A stretch of 38,890 nt of DNA from Promethearchaeota archaeon. GTDB taxonomy: Archaea > Asgardarchaeota > Lokiarchaeia > Sigyniarchaeales > SOKP01. Below, piece after piece: positions 1-8,836 of this stretch (position 1 is its first letter; every line of letters begins with the position of its first letter). Where the stretch lies: contig JAEOTR010000045.1 in assembly GCA_016839705.1 (NCBI GenBank), positions 1 through 38,890 on the forward strand, given 5' to 3'. A model generated the notes under the pieces. It was not told the DNA's origin. It was given only the letters and a program-made list of their open reading frames with translations, and did not search any database. The position numbers and the translations under genes were made by a program.

Positions 1-830
1 TCTTTGAGGAAGATTAGATCTTCATTTTTTAAGTCCTTTCCATTACCCGAATCTTTGTTAACGTTAAGATAGATTCCTGTCTCCTTTAGAGCTTTTTTAC
101 ATTGTGAAGCCGGAATCTTGTCTACTGTATCAAAAATAACGTCATAAAGCTCACCACGTTGAGTAAAATCCTCTTTAGTGTAATCAATTACCTTGTTAGC
201 TCCCAGAGATTTCACCATTTCTAAATTAGTCGTACTGCATACTCCGGTAACTTCTGCCCCAAAGTGCTTAGCAAGCTGTACCGAAAAAGTACCTACACTT
301 CCAGAAGCACCATAAATGAGAACCTTCTGTCCACTCTGGATGTTTGCCTTTCTAATTACAACTAATGCTGTTATTCCCCCACCCGCAACAGGAGCGGCTT
401 CCTCAAAGGTCATATTAGCTGGTTTTAGTGCCACCATCCCATCTTTTGGGAACCTTCCTTTGCCAGTCTCTTCAGGTAGACATATATACTCAGCATAACC
501 ACCATAACGAAAACCGGGAGAAGCGAAAATCGGGTCACCTTTCCTGAATAGTTTTACATCTTTACCTACGGCCTCAACTTCTCCGGCTAACTCAAGACCT
601 AGTATGTTTACTTTTTTAGGTCCCCTAAGACCAAAATTCAATCTCGCAAAGAACCGTATCAAGGGATTGAATCTTTTAAAACCATCTCGAAATGTCACAT
701 CCCCTTTTGTTACTGTTGTCGCATGAATTTTCACGAGTAATTCATTGTCCTTGGGAGTAGGTTTTTCTACCTCTTTCATCTTCAAGACTTCAGGGGGACC
801 GTATCTCTCATACACAATTGCCTTCATCAT
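1..830 (-). CDS. Medium-chain (quinone reductase-like) NAD(P)H oxidoreductase, 3' end missing
   Basis: This is the N-terminal ~276 residues of an MDR-superfamily oxidoreductase that continues beyond the window edge. The N-terminus reads [18 protein letters not shown], typical of quinone reductase/zinc-independent alcohol dehydrogenase homologues. A GroES-like catalytic domain follows ([13 protein letters not shown]), then the nucleotide-binding turn [20 protein letters not shown] (AxGxxG type). The Cys/His set of Zn-dependent alcohol dehydrogenases is not apparent, so an NAD(P)H:quinone or enone reductase is more likely. The start at 830 gives the family-typical MKA N-terminus; an in-frame ATG at 848 would add six residues (MENKSK). 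The substrate cannot be inferred. The family call is firm, the function is not. Confidence 0.85.
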   Translation of the reverse strand, partial: MMKAIVYERYGPPEVLKMKEVEKPTPKDNELLVKIHATTVTKGDVTFRDGFKRFNPLIRFFARLNFGLRGPKKVNILGLELAGEVEAVGKDVKLFRKGDPIFASPGFRYGGYAEYICLPEETGKGRFPKDGMVALKPANMTFEEAAPVAGGGITALVVIRKANIQSGQKVLIYGASGSVGTFSVQLAKHFGAEVTGVCSTTNLEMVKSLGANKVIDYTKEDFTQRGELYDVIFDTVDKIPASQCKKALKETGIYLNVNKDSGNGKDLKNEDLIFLK

Positions 831-1014
831 TTTACTTTTATTTTCCATTTTTTCATCATTTTAGTTTTATATTGTGAGTTATTAATCATTAAGAATTGAA
901 AAATATTAGCTGTGGGATGATGACTGAATACCACAATAGCCATCCTCCCAAGACTACTTCAAAAAGAAAATTTTTTTTTTTTATTTTTTGTGTGATAATT
1001 GTCACCTTTGGGGT

Positions 1015-1770
1015 TTACCTATCATATAATTTTAACCCAATAACATATATTATAAAGCTTATAATTACAATTACTAAAAGGTCAAGCCAAATAAATATAT
1101 CTGTTAAAGTACCTCCAAAGAAGATTCGATATATGCCTTCAGTAACATATTGACTTGGCATAACAACTCCGATTACTCTCATTGCGTCTCCCATGTATAT
1201 GAACGACCCAAAGAGCTGTTGTGGCACGATAAAGATGAAAGCTAAACTACCTGCAGCTCTAGCATCTTTAGCAATAGTAGCAGTAATCAATCCAAGCCCT
1301 ACTGAACAAAAACTCAGAAAGATCATAAAAATAAACACCATTATTACCCCCTCAACCGTAAGTATTGGATTAAAACCCATAAGTAGCGCGGTTATTAAAA
1401 TTATAACTGTTTGAAAGAGTGGTATAATGGTATATGATAACATTTGACCTATTATTACTTCTCCAGAGGTTATTGGAGTTGTTTTCATTCTTCTTTGCAC
1501 TCCATTATCGCGGTCTCCAGTAACAGATGAAGCGAAAGTAAATATTATCATAATACCTGAATAAGCAAATAATCCTGGTACCATATGTTCAAAAATGCTT
1601 CTTGGAGTTCCATATGCATCAGGTCCCCATCCATAAGTACTACTTAGCGCTAGTCCTAGTATTACAACAAGCATCGCTACAAAAAATAGGGAAAAAAATA
1701 GATACATCGGTGTTCTTATCAGTTTCTTTATTTCCATCCTAAAAACTGTTAGAATTCTTTGTCTTTTCAT
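1015..1770 (-). CDS. ABC-2 type transporter permease
   Basis: A 251-residue membrane protein with a cytosolic basic N-terminus (MKRQRILTVFRMEIKKLIRT) and about six hydrophobic segments, the usual layout of ABC-2 export permeases. It contains the family-like stretch DRDNGVQRRMKTTPI between TM segments 2 and 3. It lies directly downstream of its ATPase: the ATPase stop and this ATG are separated by 2 nt. A strong Shine-Dalgarno (GGAGGGGAT) sits inside the 3' end of the ATPase gene, 8 nt before this ATG, so translation is probably coupled. Together the pair forms an exporter, probably for a drug, lipid or small molecule; the substrate cannot be read from sequence. The Lrp-like regulator upstream on the same strand could control it. 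Confidence 0.9.
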   Translation of the reverse strand: MKRQRILTVFRMEIKKLIRTPMYLFFSLFFVAMLVVILGLALSSTYGWGPDAYGTPRSIFEHMVPGLFAYSGIMIIFTFASSVTGDRDNGVQRRMKTTPITSGEVIIGQMLSYTIIPLFQTVIILITALLMGFNPILTVEGVIMVFIFMIFLSFCSVGLGLITATIAKDARAAGSLAFIFIVPQQLFGSFIYMGDAMRVIGVVMPSQYVTEGIYRIFFGGTLTDIFIWLDLLVIVIISFIIYVIGLKLYDR

Positions 1771-1772
1771 TT

Positions 1773-2591
1773 TTAAATCCCCTCCAAAATTCTTCTTCCG
1801 GTAATTTTCAAAAAAACTTCCTCTAAATTTTTAGATTCATGTTCTTCCATCAATTTTTTAGGGGATCCCAGTGCTACTAACTTCCCATAATCAACAATGG
1901 CAACTCTATCGCAGAGGGCTTCTGCTTCTTCGATATAATGGGTTGTTAATATGATAGTTCTATTTTGGTTTTTTATAGAATTGATAAACTCCCATGTTGT
2001 TCGTCGAACTCGAGGGTCCATTCCCACCGTTGGCTCATCTAAGAAGAGGATGCTGGGTTCGTTTATCAACGAAATTATCAAATTTAGTTGTCTTTTCATT
2101 CCTCCACTATATGCTTTTGCTTTCCGCGTATTGGCTTCAAATAAACCTAATAACTTTAATAGTTTTTCTGCTCGCTCATTTATTTTTTCTTTTGACATAA
2201 GGTGCATGTTCCCGAAATACTCAATATTCTCTCTACCTGTAAGAAATGGAAATACTGCCGCTTCTTGTGGGCATACACTAATTAATTCTTTAACCTCATT
2301 AAGATTCTTCCTTACATCATAACTTCCAACTATAGCAGTCCCTTCTGTAGGTTTTAATAAACCACATAACATATTTATTGTGGTTGTCTTACCAGCTCCA
2401 TTAGGTCCTAAAAGTCCAAAAAGCTCCCCTTTTTTTACATTAAAAGATATTCCATCAACAGCTTTAACGTCTTTAAAACGATTTTTCCCTGTAAAATATT
2501 TCTTTAAATCCTTAACTTCAATTGAGTCTGAATTATCAATACTCTCATTAGAGTTGATTTTTTTTTTACTAATTTCTTCCAATAAATTCAC
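1773..2591 (-). CDS. ABC-2 transporter ATP-binding protein
   Basis: A 272-residue ABC ATPase with every core motif: Walker A LGPNGAGKTT (residues ~61-70), Q-loop CPQE (~107-110), signature YSGGMKRQ (~161-168), Walker B ILFLDEP (~181-187) and H-loop TTHYIEEAE (His ~218). The C-terminal LEEVFLKITG resembles the CcmA/DrrA-like daunorubicin-resistance subfamily, which powers ABC-2 exporters. About 25 poorly conserved residues precede the ABC domain. The start is a GTG at 2591 after an A-rich run; no in-frame ATG lies upstream. The permease follows 2 nt downstream. Family assignment is certain, substrate unknown. Confidence 0.95.
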   Translation of the reverse strand: MNLLEEISKKKINSNESIDNSDSIEVKDLKKYFTGKNRFKDVKAVDGISFNVKKGELFGLLGPNGAGKTTTINMLCGLLKPTEGTAIVGSYDVRKNLNEVKELISVCPQEAAVFPFLTGRENIEYFGNMHLMSKEKINERAEKLLKLLGLFEANTRKAKAYSGGMKRQLNLIISLINEPSILFLDEPTVGMDPRVRRTTWEFINSIKNQNRTIILTTHYIEEAEALCDRVAIVDYGKLVALGSPKKLMEEHESKNLEEVFLKITGRRILEGI

Positions 2592-2885
2592 CTTTTTTTT
2601 TTAAATCCATAATTAATATTTAACTTTATGATTATAATATAGAGGGGTTGTCTAATAAGAGCATGTTCTCTACTACAGAAAAAAATACACAATGGGGGTC
2701 TATAGTCATTAAATAGAAAAAAAGGTAATTTCTTGTTGAAATCACATAATCTTAAGATGAAAAAATAATCTAAAAAATCAAAATAATTCACTTCTTTACA
2801 CTGAATTGGATAGGGATCAATACAAAAAATTCCAAATTTTTTTCTATTTGGTTGAGAAATGGGAAAGCAATCTGATCTATTTTTT

Positions 2886-3767
2886 TTATATTGTTCTAAG
2901 TAATTGATCAATCCAACATTCATACCACTTTGCAGATAAAAAAATACGTGGAATTATATCCTTGAATCCTTCATTTTGCAGTTCTTCCTGAATTCTTTGG
3001 GATTCTTGAGCATTTAATGCCCATGTGTGCAATGTAATAAAGTTGGGAATATTACTATAGCTTAAGCAATAGACAAGATTTTTAGAATACTTCTCGTTAA
3101 TACGTTGAATTATAGAGTTCATATCGGTTCCTTCGTTTAAATATACATGAAATACTGTTATATAAATAATTTTATGTATTATTAGTTCTATGGTAAATGT
3201 AGCTAGTTTATTTTCAATCATTCGATCTAACCGTTTTCTTACGGTTTTAGCAGAGATCCCTACATCATCTGCTATATCTGTAATAGGTTTCCTTGCATCT
3301 CTATTTAGAGTCTTCAATATTTTATAATCAATACTTGTTAGTGGTTCTGGAAAAGTCATGTAAGGCAAATTTACAATTCCTATTGTTGGTTCACTAATAT
3401 GAGCCGTTTTTGTGACATAACTTCCAAATTCTTGAAGTTCCGATATATCCCTTAAAATGCCGGAAACTTGGAGATATTTACCCCCTGATATTCCGACATA
3501 GTGAATATTCTCATGTTGTCCTAGTTCTTTACTAACTTCATCCATTGATTTTGCATTAGATGTACCAAAAATTAAAACCATTAAGCTTTTTAATGCGATA
3601 TAGCTTGGTCGTGCAATAAAAGCAGTGATAAACCCATCATCTATAAGTGTTCTTATACGTTTATGAACGGCGCTCACAGATATATCAGACATATCAGCTA
3701 ATTCTCTATATGTCACACGCGAGTTTTCTAATAGCTTTTTTAGAAGTAAATAGTCCGTCTCATCCAT
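2886..3767 (-). CDS. Lrp/AsnC-like transcriptional regulator with two HTH domains
   Basis: A 293-residue protein with two AsnC-type winged helices. The first spans residues ~3-50 (LLLKKLLENSRVTYRELAD...VSAVHKRIRTLIDDGFI). The second spans ~146-192 (DYKILKTLNRDARKPITDIA...SAKTVRKRLDRMI). A region resembling an Lrp ligand/dimerisation fold follows each. Single-HTH Lrp proteins are ~150 residues, so this looks like a tandem duplication, an architecture known among archaeal Lrp homologues. A 294-nt AT-rich gap without a convincing gene separates it from the ABC transporter genes on the same strand, a plausible target. An 18-nt palindrome lies 48 nt upstream of the start and could be its own operator. 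The effector is unknown. Confidence 0.88.
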   Translation of the reverse strand: MDETDYLLLKKLLENSRVTYRELADMSDISVSAVHKRIRTLIDDGFITAFIARPSYIALKSLMVLIFGTSNAKSMDEVSKELGQHENIHYVGISGGKYLQVSGILRDISELQEFGSYVTKTAHISEPTIGIVNLPYMTFPEPLTSIDYKILKTLNRDARKPITDIADDVGISAKTVRKRLDRMIENKLATFTIELIIHKIIYITVFHVYLNEGTDMNSIIQRINEKYSKNLVYCLSYSNIPNFITLHTWALNAQESQRIQEELQNEGFKDIIPRIFLSAKWYECWIDQLLRTI

Positions 3768-4073
3768 ATTTCTAACAAGAAATTAAATAATTTTTATTTA
3801 TTATAATTTTCTCATCAAATTTTTAAAAATTTGTTACCAAATTTTCCCATTGTTACAAAAATGAATTGGATTATGATTATAATGGATTGAATTGATTCTC
3901 TGAAATAGAACTGGATAAAGGATTAACTCAATTGTAAATTTGGGTAAAAATTATTTTAAGATTATAAAAAAAAAGATAAGAGTTGATAACAATTGCAAAA
4001 CAGATTTTTACTAATTATTATTTATTTCTTATGATATTTTATTCCTTTGTATTGCTTTTTTCGATTCATAAAA
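3768..4073. promoter_or_regulatory. Intergenic region with 18-nt palindrome, candidate Lrp operator
   Basis: This 306-nt gap between the Lrp-like gene and the cold-shock gene has no credible ORF. It holds a perfect palindrome, CAAATTTTTAAAAATTTG, at 3816-3833. Two TTGTTAC direct repeats follow at about 3831 and 3859. Lrp/AsnC proteins commonly bind AT-rich palindromes upstream of their own gene, so autoregulation is an inference from position. AT-rich palindromes arise easily in a genome of this composition, which limits confidence. The rest of the gap is featureless AT-rich sequence. Confidence 0.35.
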
Positions 4074-4346
4074 CTAGAAGCGGAAATCTCCTCTTCTTCC
4101 TCTATTATAAGGACTAGGAGGTGCTTTTTCGGTTACGACAACGTTGCTTGCTTGAGGTCCTTTTTGTCCCTCGGTTATTTCAAATTCAACTTTGTCATTT
4201 TCATTTAAGGTTTTATATTCGTCATCTCTCCCACTTAATGCAGAGTAATGTACAAATACATCAGTTCCTTCTTCAGAATTTATAAATCCATAGCCTTTTC
4301 GGCTATTAAACCATTTTACTGTTCCTTTTACCAATTTTATAACCAA
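4074..4346 (-). CDS. Cold-shock domain protein (CspA-like)
   Basis: A 90-residue single-domain protein. The cold-shock fold covers residues ~6-70, with RNP1 KGYGFI (17-22) and RNP2 VFVHY (30-34) and the family opening [17 protein letters not shown] short Arg/Gly-containing tail ([11 protein letters not shown]) extends beyond the usual ~67 residues and could add RNA affinity. The family binds single-stranded nucleic acid as an RNA chaperone in the cytoplasm. Cold-shock proteins are common in bacteria and patchy in archaea, so acquisition by transfer is plausible. It is monocistronic, facing away from the M23-like gene. Confidence 0.95.
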   Translation of the reverse strand: MVIKLVKGTVKWFNSRKGYGFINSEEGTDVFVHYSALSGRDDEYKTLNENDKVEFEITEGQKGPQASNVVVTEKAPPSPYNRGRRGDFRF

Positions 4347-4540
4347 TTTATTAATTTTTGATACAAATACTTTAATTCTAAAGTACTAATTTTAAAAAGA
4401 TACAAGAAATAATAAACTTTGACCTTTTTGAGATATTTTTAAAAAAGTTTTCATTATTTTTCATTTAATGGAAGCGAAAAGAAGAAAGTTGATCACAAAT
4501 TACATATAGATATAGATATTAAATTCTTCCTTATCTCTGC

Positions 4541-5491
4541 ATGACTAAATTAGAATTTTACAACATAGTCGAAACTGATGATTTACAAGTATCAATACCG
4601 CGTACTAGTCATTTCACTGTAGGAACCTCCCCTTATTATGCACACCAGCATGCCCTGGGGATTGATATCTATCACTCACTATTTTTAGATAACTATGAAG
4701 TGCTTAGTCCCATCTCAGGGGAAATTTTAAAAGTGAAGACTTTAATCGCCCCAAAACCAAAGTTTGTGGGTGGTATTGATAAGGATTACCTTATTTTGGT
4801 AAAAAACCCTCAAAATCCGGAAATTACGTATAAAATCCTGCATGTTAAATCTGATGATATTCAGGTTGGTGATCAAATTAAAATAGGAGATCCACTAGGT
4901 ACGACGATTCGCAATGGGTATTTTGCTAAATGGTCAAGTCCTCATTTGCATCTTGAAGTTAGACCCTCTCACGACGCAATTCGGGCAAGTGGGGGTAGAC
5001 CATTTTCTTTAGCATTTAAAAAGAGGAAAAATAAGAGTTATAAAAAGTATGGAAAATTTCAAGAGATTTCCATCAAAATTCAATCAATTTTCCCCGAATT
5101 CTTACTTGGGAATTTTTCTGAAGACCTATATAAGAAAATTGATCCCATTTGTGGTGTTAAGGTTAGTATTAATCAAATGGAATATGTACTAGATGGGGGC
5201 ATGCCCCACTATAAAACGGGTACCATTATTTCCTCTCATAAGCTCATAAAAGAAATAGATCATTCCATATATTTAGGAAATTACAAAATTGGGAAATTAA
5301 ACAAGTCACGCGGTCATTTTGGTTTTTTTAAATTTGATTCTTCACTAAAATTTCTTCTAAATGATCAGAAAATTAGAGGAATATCTCTATATCTGGCAAA
5401 TTTTACACCTTTAATAAAAATAATTCCATTTAGCGATGGTCAAACTAATTTAGATACTAATTCAACAGCACGATTAACTATTATTACTTAA
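4541..5491 (+). CDS. M23/LytM-like peptidase-fold protein, no signal peptide
   Basis: A 316-residue protein whose first ~150 residues resemble the M23 (LytM/lysostaphin) fold. It has HALGIDIY (His37, Asp42) and SSPHLHLEV (His135, His137), matching the zinc-ligand pattern H...D...HxH, and a beta-rich LSPISGEILKV segment between. The His-Asp spacing (HxxxxD) is one residue longer than the usual HxxxD. There is no N-terminal signal peptide or TM segment, so it appears cytosolic, unlike bacterial cell-wall hydrolases. The C-terminal ~160 residues are not recognised. Archaea lack murein, so the substrate is unknown. It is a single gene with no evident partners. Confidence 0.7.
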   Translation: MTKLEFYNIVETDDLQVSIPRTSHFTVGTSPYYAHQHALGIDIYHSLFLDNYEVLSPISGEILKVKTLIAPKPKFVGGIDKDYLILVKNPQNPEITYKILHVKSDDIQVGDQIKIGDPLGTTIRNGYFAKWSSPHLHLEVRPSHDAIRASGGRPFSLAFKKRKNKSYKKYGKFQEISIKIQSIFPEFLLGNFSEDLYKKIDPICGVKVSINQMEYVLDGGMPHYKTGTIISSHKLIKEIDHSIYLGNYKIGKLNKSRGHFGFFKFDSSLKFLLNDQKIRGISLYLANFTPLIKIIPFSDGQTNLDTNSTARLTIIT

Positions 5492-5499
5492 AATCTCAT

Positions 5500-5577
5500 T
5501 TAGTTAGTTGACTCTAGAACTGAAAGATCTGATTCTCTTTCTGCTTCAATTGCTTTACTATTAATATTTTTATTCAT
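5500..5577 (-). CDS. Possible 25-residue ORF (low confidence)
   Basis: A short minus-strand reading frame, beginning MNKNINSKAIEAERESDLS and ending VLESTN, lies in the gap before the leucyl-tRNA synthetase gene. A purine-rich AAGGGGATAAG run lies about 7-18 nt before its ATG on the minus strand, with AGGTGA further up. It has no recognisable domain or hydrophobic segment. It is listed because two other 25/26-residue ORFs in this window look genuine. It may be chance. Confidence 0.2.
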   Translation of the reverse strand: MNKNINSKAIEAERESDLSVLESTN

Positions 5578-5850
5578 GATCTTCTTATCCCCTTTCACCT
5601 AAGTTTATGAAATTTTGCAAGTTAATTAAGATTTGATTTTTAGAAGATAGAAATAATATTTAACAATTTACATTACAAAAAATATTAATGGGGTTATGAT
5701 TAATATCTCAGAAATCTTTTAATATCAGAAAGTATATATTTTCAATAACAATGATTTCAAATAAAACTGCTGTAGTTATCAATCTAAAAGCGAAATTACT
5801 TTTAGTGAAGCTTAAAACAGTTTTATTATTATAAGCGATACAAACCGTTT

Positions 5851-5919
5851 TGCCCTTATTCTTTTAAAAACTTCGGCAGGCTTGTTCGCTTTACCGGCAT
5901 TATTAATCGAAGAAGGGCA
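5851..5919 (+). promoter_or_regulatory. Structured leader candidate upstream of leuS
   Basis: Within the 478-nt gap at 5492-5969, TGCCCTT (5851-5857) can pair with AAGGGCA (5913-5919). CTTCG (5871-5875) can pair with CGAAG (5908-5912) directly inside it, giving a 12-bp interrupted stem. An alternative CGG/CCG pairing (5874-5876 with 5894-5896) could compete. The region is noticeably more GC-rich than its flanks and ends 50 nt before the leuS ATG. No known riboswitch or T-box signature was recognised. The rest of the gap is AT-rich without clear structure. Confidence 0.35.
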
Positions 5920-5969
5920 TAATAGGCTCAGATTCAAAATTACAAACAAAAAAAAATGTGGAAATTTAG

Positions 5970-8822
5970 ATGATTCAAAATACTTACAACTACAAGAAAA
6001 GTGAAAAAAAATGGCAGAAGAAATGGGTCGAAGCACAACTTTTTGAGGCGGATAGAGATGAAAGGGAGAAATATTTCATCAATTTCCCTTTCCCTTATCT
6101 GAATGGACCCCCGCATTTAGGTCATGGTTATAGTTTATTAAAAGCCGATGTAATGGCTAGATTTCAAAGAATGATGGGGAAAAATGTATTGTTTCCATTC
6201 GCTTTTCATGCAACGGGTGAACCTATCGTAGGTGTTGCAAAAAGAATCAAAGCAGGTGATGAATCTCAAATAAGGATTTTAAAGATATCAGGGGTTCCTG
6301 AGAAAGAAATTCCTAAATTTAAAGATGCCGAATACATTGTTAACTATTTCAAAAATAAATGGATTGAGACAACGACAACATTAGGATTAGCTATCGACTG
6401 GCGAAGGCAATTTGTCACTACACAGTTGACTCCTACTTTTTCGAAATTTGTAGAATGGCAATATAGGAAATTGAAAAAAGATGGTTATGTAATTCAAGGG
6501 TCACATCCTGTAATTTGGTGTCCAGCAGATCAAAGTCCAACTGGAGACCACGATCGATTGGAAGGCGAAGGCGCTCGTATAGTGGATTATGTTGTTATTA
6601 AATTTTATTCTGAGGCACTTAATGCTTTTTTCTTGCCTGCCACATTGAGACCTGAAACAACATATGGGGTCACTAATATGTTTGTGCACCCTGAAGCATC
6701 ATATGTAAAAGTAGTTATTAATGGTGAAAATGTAATCATTTCTAAAGATGTTGTCATTAAGTTTCAAGATCAGAAATTTAAAGTTGGAGATATCGAGGAA
6801 GTAGCCACTAACGAGTTAATCGGGACCTATCTTACTAATCCAGTTAATAATGAGCAGATAATAGTTTTACCTGGTGATTTCATAGATACAGCCGGTTCAA
6901 CGGGAGTCGTTATGTCTGTACCCGCACATGCACCTATGGATTGGATTACTTTGAAAAATTTACAAGAGAATCCTGATAGTTTGAATAATTGGGGTATAAA
7001 CCTGGATGAAGTAATGTCAATTAAGCCAATTGCTTTGATCAAAGTGGAAGGATATGGTGAATTTCCCGCAGGTGAGGAAATTGAAAACCGTAATATCACT
7101 TCTCGTGATGATCCAGAAGTAAACGAAGCAACTAGAATAATTTACAGAAAAGAGCATAATTCTGGAATACTATTAGCGATAACTGGAAAATACAAAGATA
7201 TGACGGTTGAGTTTGTAAAAGACAAGATTATTGATGATTTTATTCATGATAATATTGCGTTTATCTTAAAAGAACCTGGAGAACCTGTTGTTTGTAGATG
7301 CGGTACTAGAAATCATGTGAAATATCTTGAAAACCAATGGTTCTTAAAATTTTCGGATACAGTTTGGAAAGACAAAACTCACAAACTTTTGGATAAAATG
7401 GATGTTTTCCCTATTGAAGCTCGAAAAGCGTTTCATAACACAGTTGATTGGTTAGAAAATAAAGCGTGTGCACGTAGATCAGGTTTGGGAACCCCTATGC
7501 CTTGGGATACTGATTGGATAATAGAAACATTGTCAGATTCGGTCATCTATATGGCATATTATATAATATCTAAATATGTCAATGATGGACGATTTACACT
7601 AGAATATTCAACGGATGAGGTTTTTGAATTTATATTATTAGGTAATGGTGATCCAAAAACTATTAGTGATGATGTTGGTATTGATCTTTCATTGTTAGAA
7701 GAAATTCGAGAAGAATTAGTATATTTCTATCCTTTTGATTTAAGAACATCAGGTAAGGATCTCCTAAATAATCATTTGACTTTTATGTTAATGCATCACA
7801 CAGCAATATTTCAAGAAGAATTTTGGCCTTTGGGTGTTGCTGTTAATGGCTATGTTGCAATTGAAAATATAAAAATGGGTAAAAGGTATGGAAACTTCAA
7901 AACAGTTGAAGATGTTGTCAATGTTTTTGGTGTAGATGCCGCAAGATTGGGATTCTTAATCGCTGGAGAGGGATTGAAAGATGCTTCTTTCTCATTAGCT
8001 GAAGCTGAAAGTTATGTCAAATGGATCCAAAATTTGTATGAAATGGCTTTAGAAAATATAGATGATGCGGAAGAAAAACAAATTGATCAATGGTTAGTTT
8101 CACGTATTCAAAATCATATTAGAACAACTATAAATTCTCTATCTAAAATGGAAACAAGATCTGCTTTTCAATCGGCATTTCACGCAACACTGCAAGATAT
8201 TCGTTGGTATTTGAAAAGACGAGGATCAAAAGGACCCGCTTATTCCTATGCGCTGGAAAATATTATATTGCTAGTGTGCCCTTTTATTCCCCACGTTGTT
8301 GAAGAAATCTGGGCTGTTAAAGGAAACCTTGGTTTTGCTTCAACCGCCCCATATCCTATTATCGATCAAACCAAAATTATCAAGGATTCAGAATATGCTG
8401 AGAAATTTCTTGATTCGTTTATTGATGATATAAAAAACTTGAAGAGTATCTTGTTAGAAAAGGAAAACAAAAAATTGGAAAAGATTGAAGTATTTATAGC
8501 CCCAAAATGGATGTACTTAATTTACTCTGAAGCATGTGAAAATGGGTTAAATGAGTTAATAAAGCGAATTATGCAGAATCCTGATATTAGAAAAGTTGGA
8601 CAGAGCGCCGTTAAATATGCCCAGAATTTGGTGAAAGATAGAGCTCCTCCTGATTTTCCATGGACTCAATCCTCTGCGATCAAAATATTGAATGAAGCAA
8701 AAGAATACATTGAGAAGCAAGTAAATACATCGATTGTAATCATCGAAGCTGAAAATTCCTCCCATATAAAAGCAAAAGCAGCAATACCTAGGAGACCAGG
8801 TATCAACTTTATTATGCAATAA
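5970..8822 (+). CDS. leuS: Leucyl-tRNA synthetase, archaeal/eukaryotic type
   Basis: A 950-residue class Ia synthetase that attaches leucine to tRNA-Leu. The N-terminal Rossmann core carries the HIGH-type motif PPHLGH (His49-His52) and the adjacent FHATGEPIVG. The CP1 editing domain shows LRPETTYGVTNMFVHP and GVVMSVPAHAPMDW, the motifs that deacylate mischarged tRNA. Cys residues in VVCRCGTRNHVKYL could bind zinc. The tRNA-binding helical domain follows, then a C-terminal extension. The second catalytic signature, usually KMSKS, reads KMGKR (635-639) followed by YGNFKTVEDVV. The length and the GEGLKDASFS motif fit the archaeal rather than the bacterial form. It is monocistronic, with its stop 14 nt from the convergent GTPase gene. 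Confidence 0.97.
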   Translation: MIQNTYNYKKSEKKWQKKWVEAQLFEADRDEREKYFINFPFPYLNGPPHLGHGYSLLKADVMARFQRMMGKNVLFPFAFHATGEPIVGVAKRIKAGDESQIRILKISGVPEKEIPKFKDAEYIVNYFKNKWIETTTTLGLAIDWRRQFVTTQLTPTFSKFVEWQYRKLKKDGYVIQGSHPVIWCPADQSPTGDHDRLEGEGARIVDYVVIKFYSEALNAFFLPATLRPETTYGVTNMFVHPEASYVKVVINGENVIISKDVVIKFQDQKFKVGDIEEVATNELIGTYLTNPVNNEQIIVLPGDFIDTAGSTGVVMSVPAHAPMDWITLKNLQENPDSLNNWGINLDEVMSIKPIALIKVEGYGEFPAGEEIENRNITSRDDPEVNEATRIIYRKEHNSGILLAITGKYKDMTVEFVKDKIIDDFIHDNIAFILKEPGEPVVCRCGTRNHVKYLENQWFLKFSDTVWKDKTHKLLDKMDVFPIEARKAFHNTVDWLENKACARRSGLGTPMPWDTDWIIETLSDSVIYMAYYIISKYVNDGRFTLEYSTDEVFEFILLGNGDPKTISDDVGIDLSLLEEIREELVYFYPFDLRTSGKDLLNNHLTFMLMHHTAIFQEEFWPLGVAVNGYVAIENIKMGKRYGNFKTVEDVVNVFGVDAARLGFLIAGEGLKDASFSLAEAESYVKWIQNLYEMALENIDDAEEKQIDQWLVSRIQNHIRTTINSLSKMETRSAFQSAFHATLQDIRWYLKRRGSKGPAYSYALENIILLVCPFIPHVVEEIWAVKGNLGFASTAPYPIIDQTKIIKDSEYAEKFLDSFIDDIKNLKSILLEKENKKLEKIEVFIAPKWMYLIYSEACENGLNELIKRIMQNPDIRKVGQSAVKYAQNLVKDRAPPDFPWTQSSAIKILNEAKEYIEKQVNTSIVIIEAENSSHIKAKAAIPRRPGINFIMQ

Positions 8823-8836
8823 AATTTTAGTAAAAC

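Noticed and set aside
1951..2322. 123-residue plus-strand ORF antisense to the ABC ATPase
   Set aside because: Shadow of a well-conserved gene on the opposite strand.
2588..2923. 111-residue minus-strand ORF between the Lrp-like and ABC ATPase genes
   Set aside because: It starts inside the Lrp gene in another frame, has erratic composition and no domain, and is kept open mainly by poly-A/T tracts.
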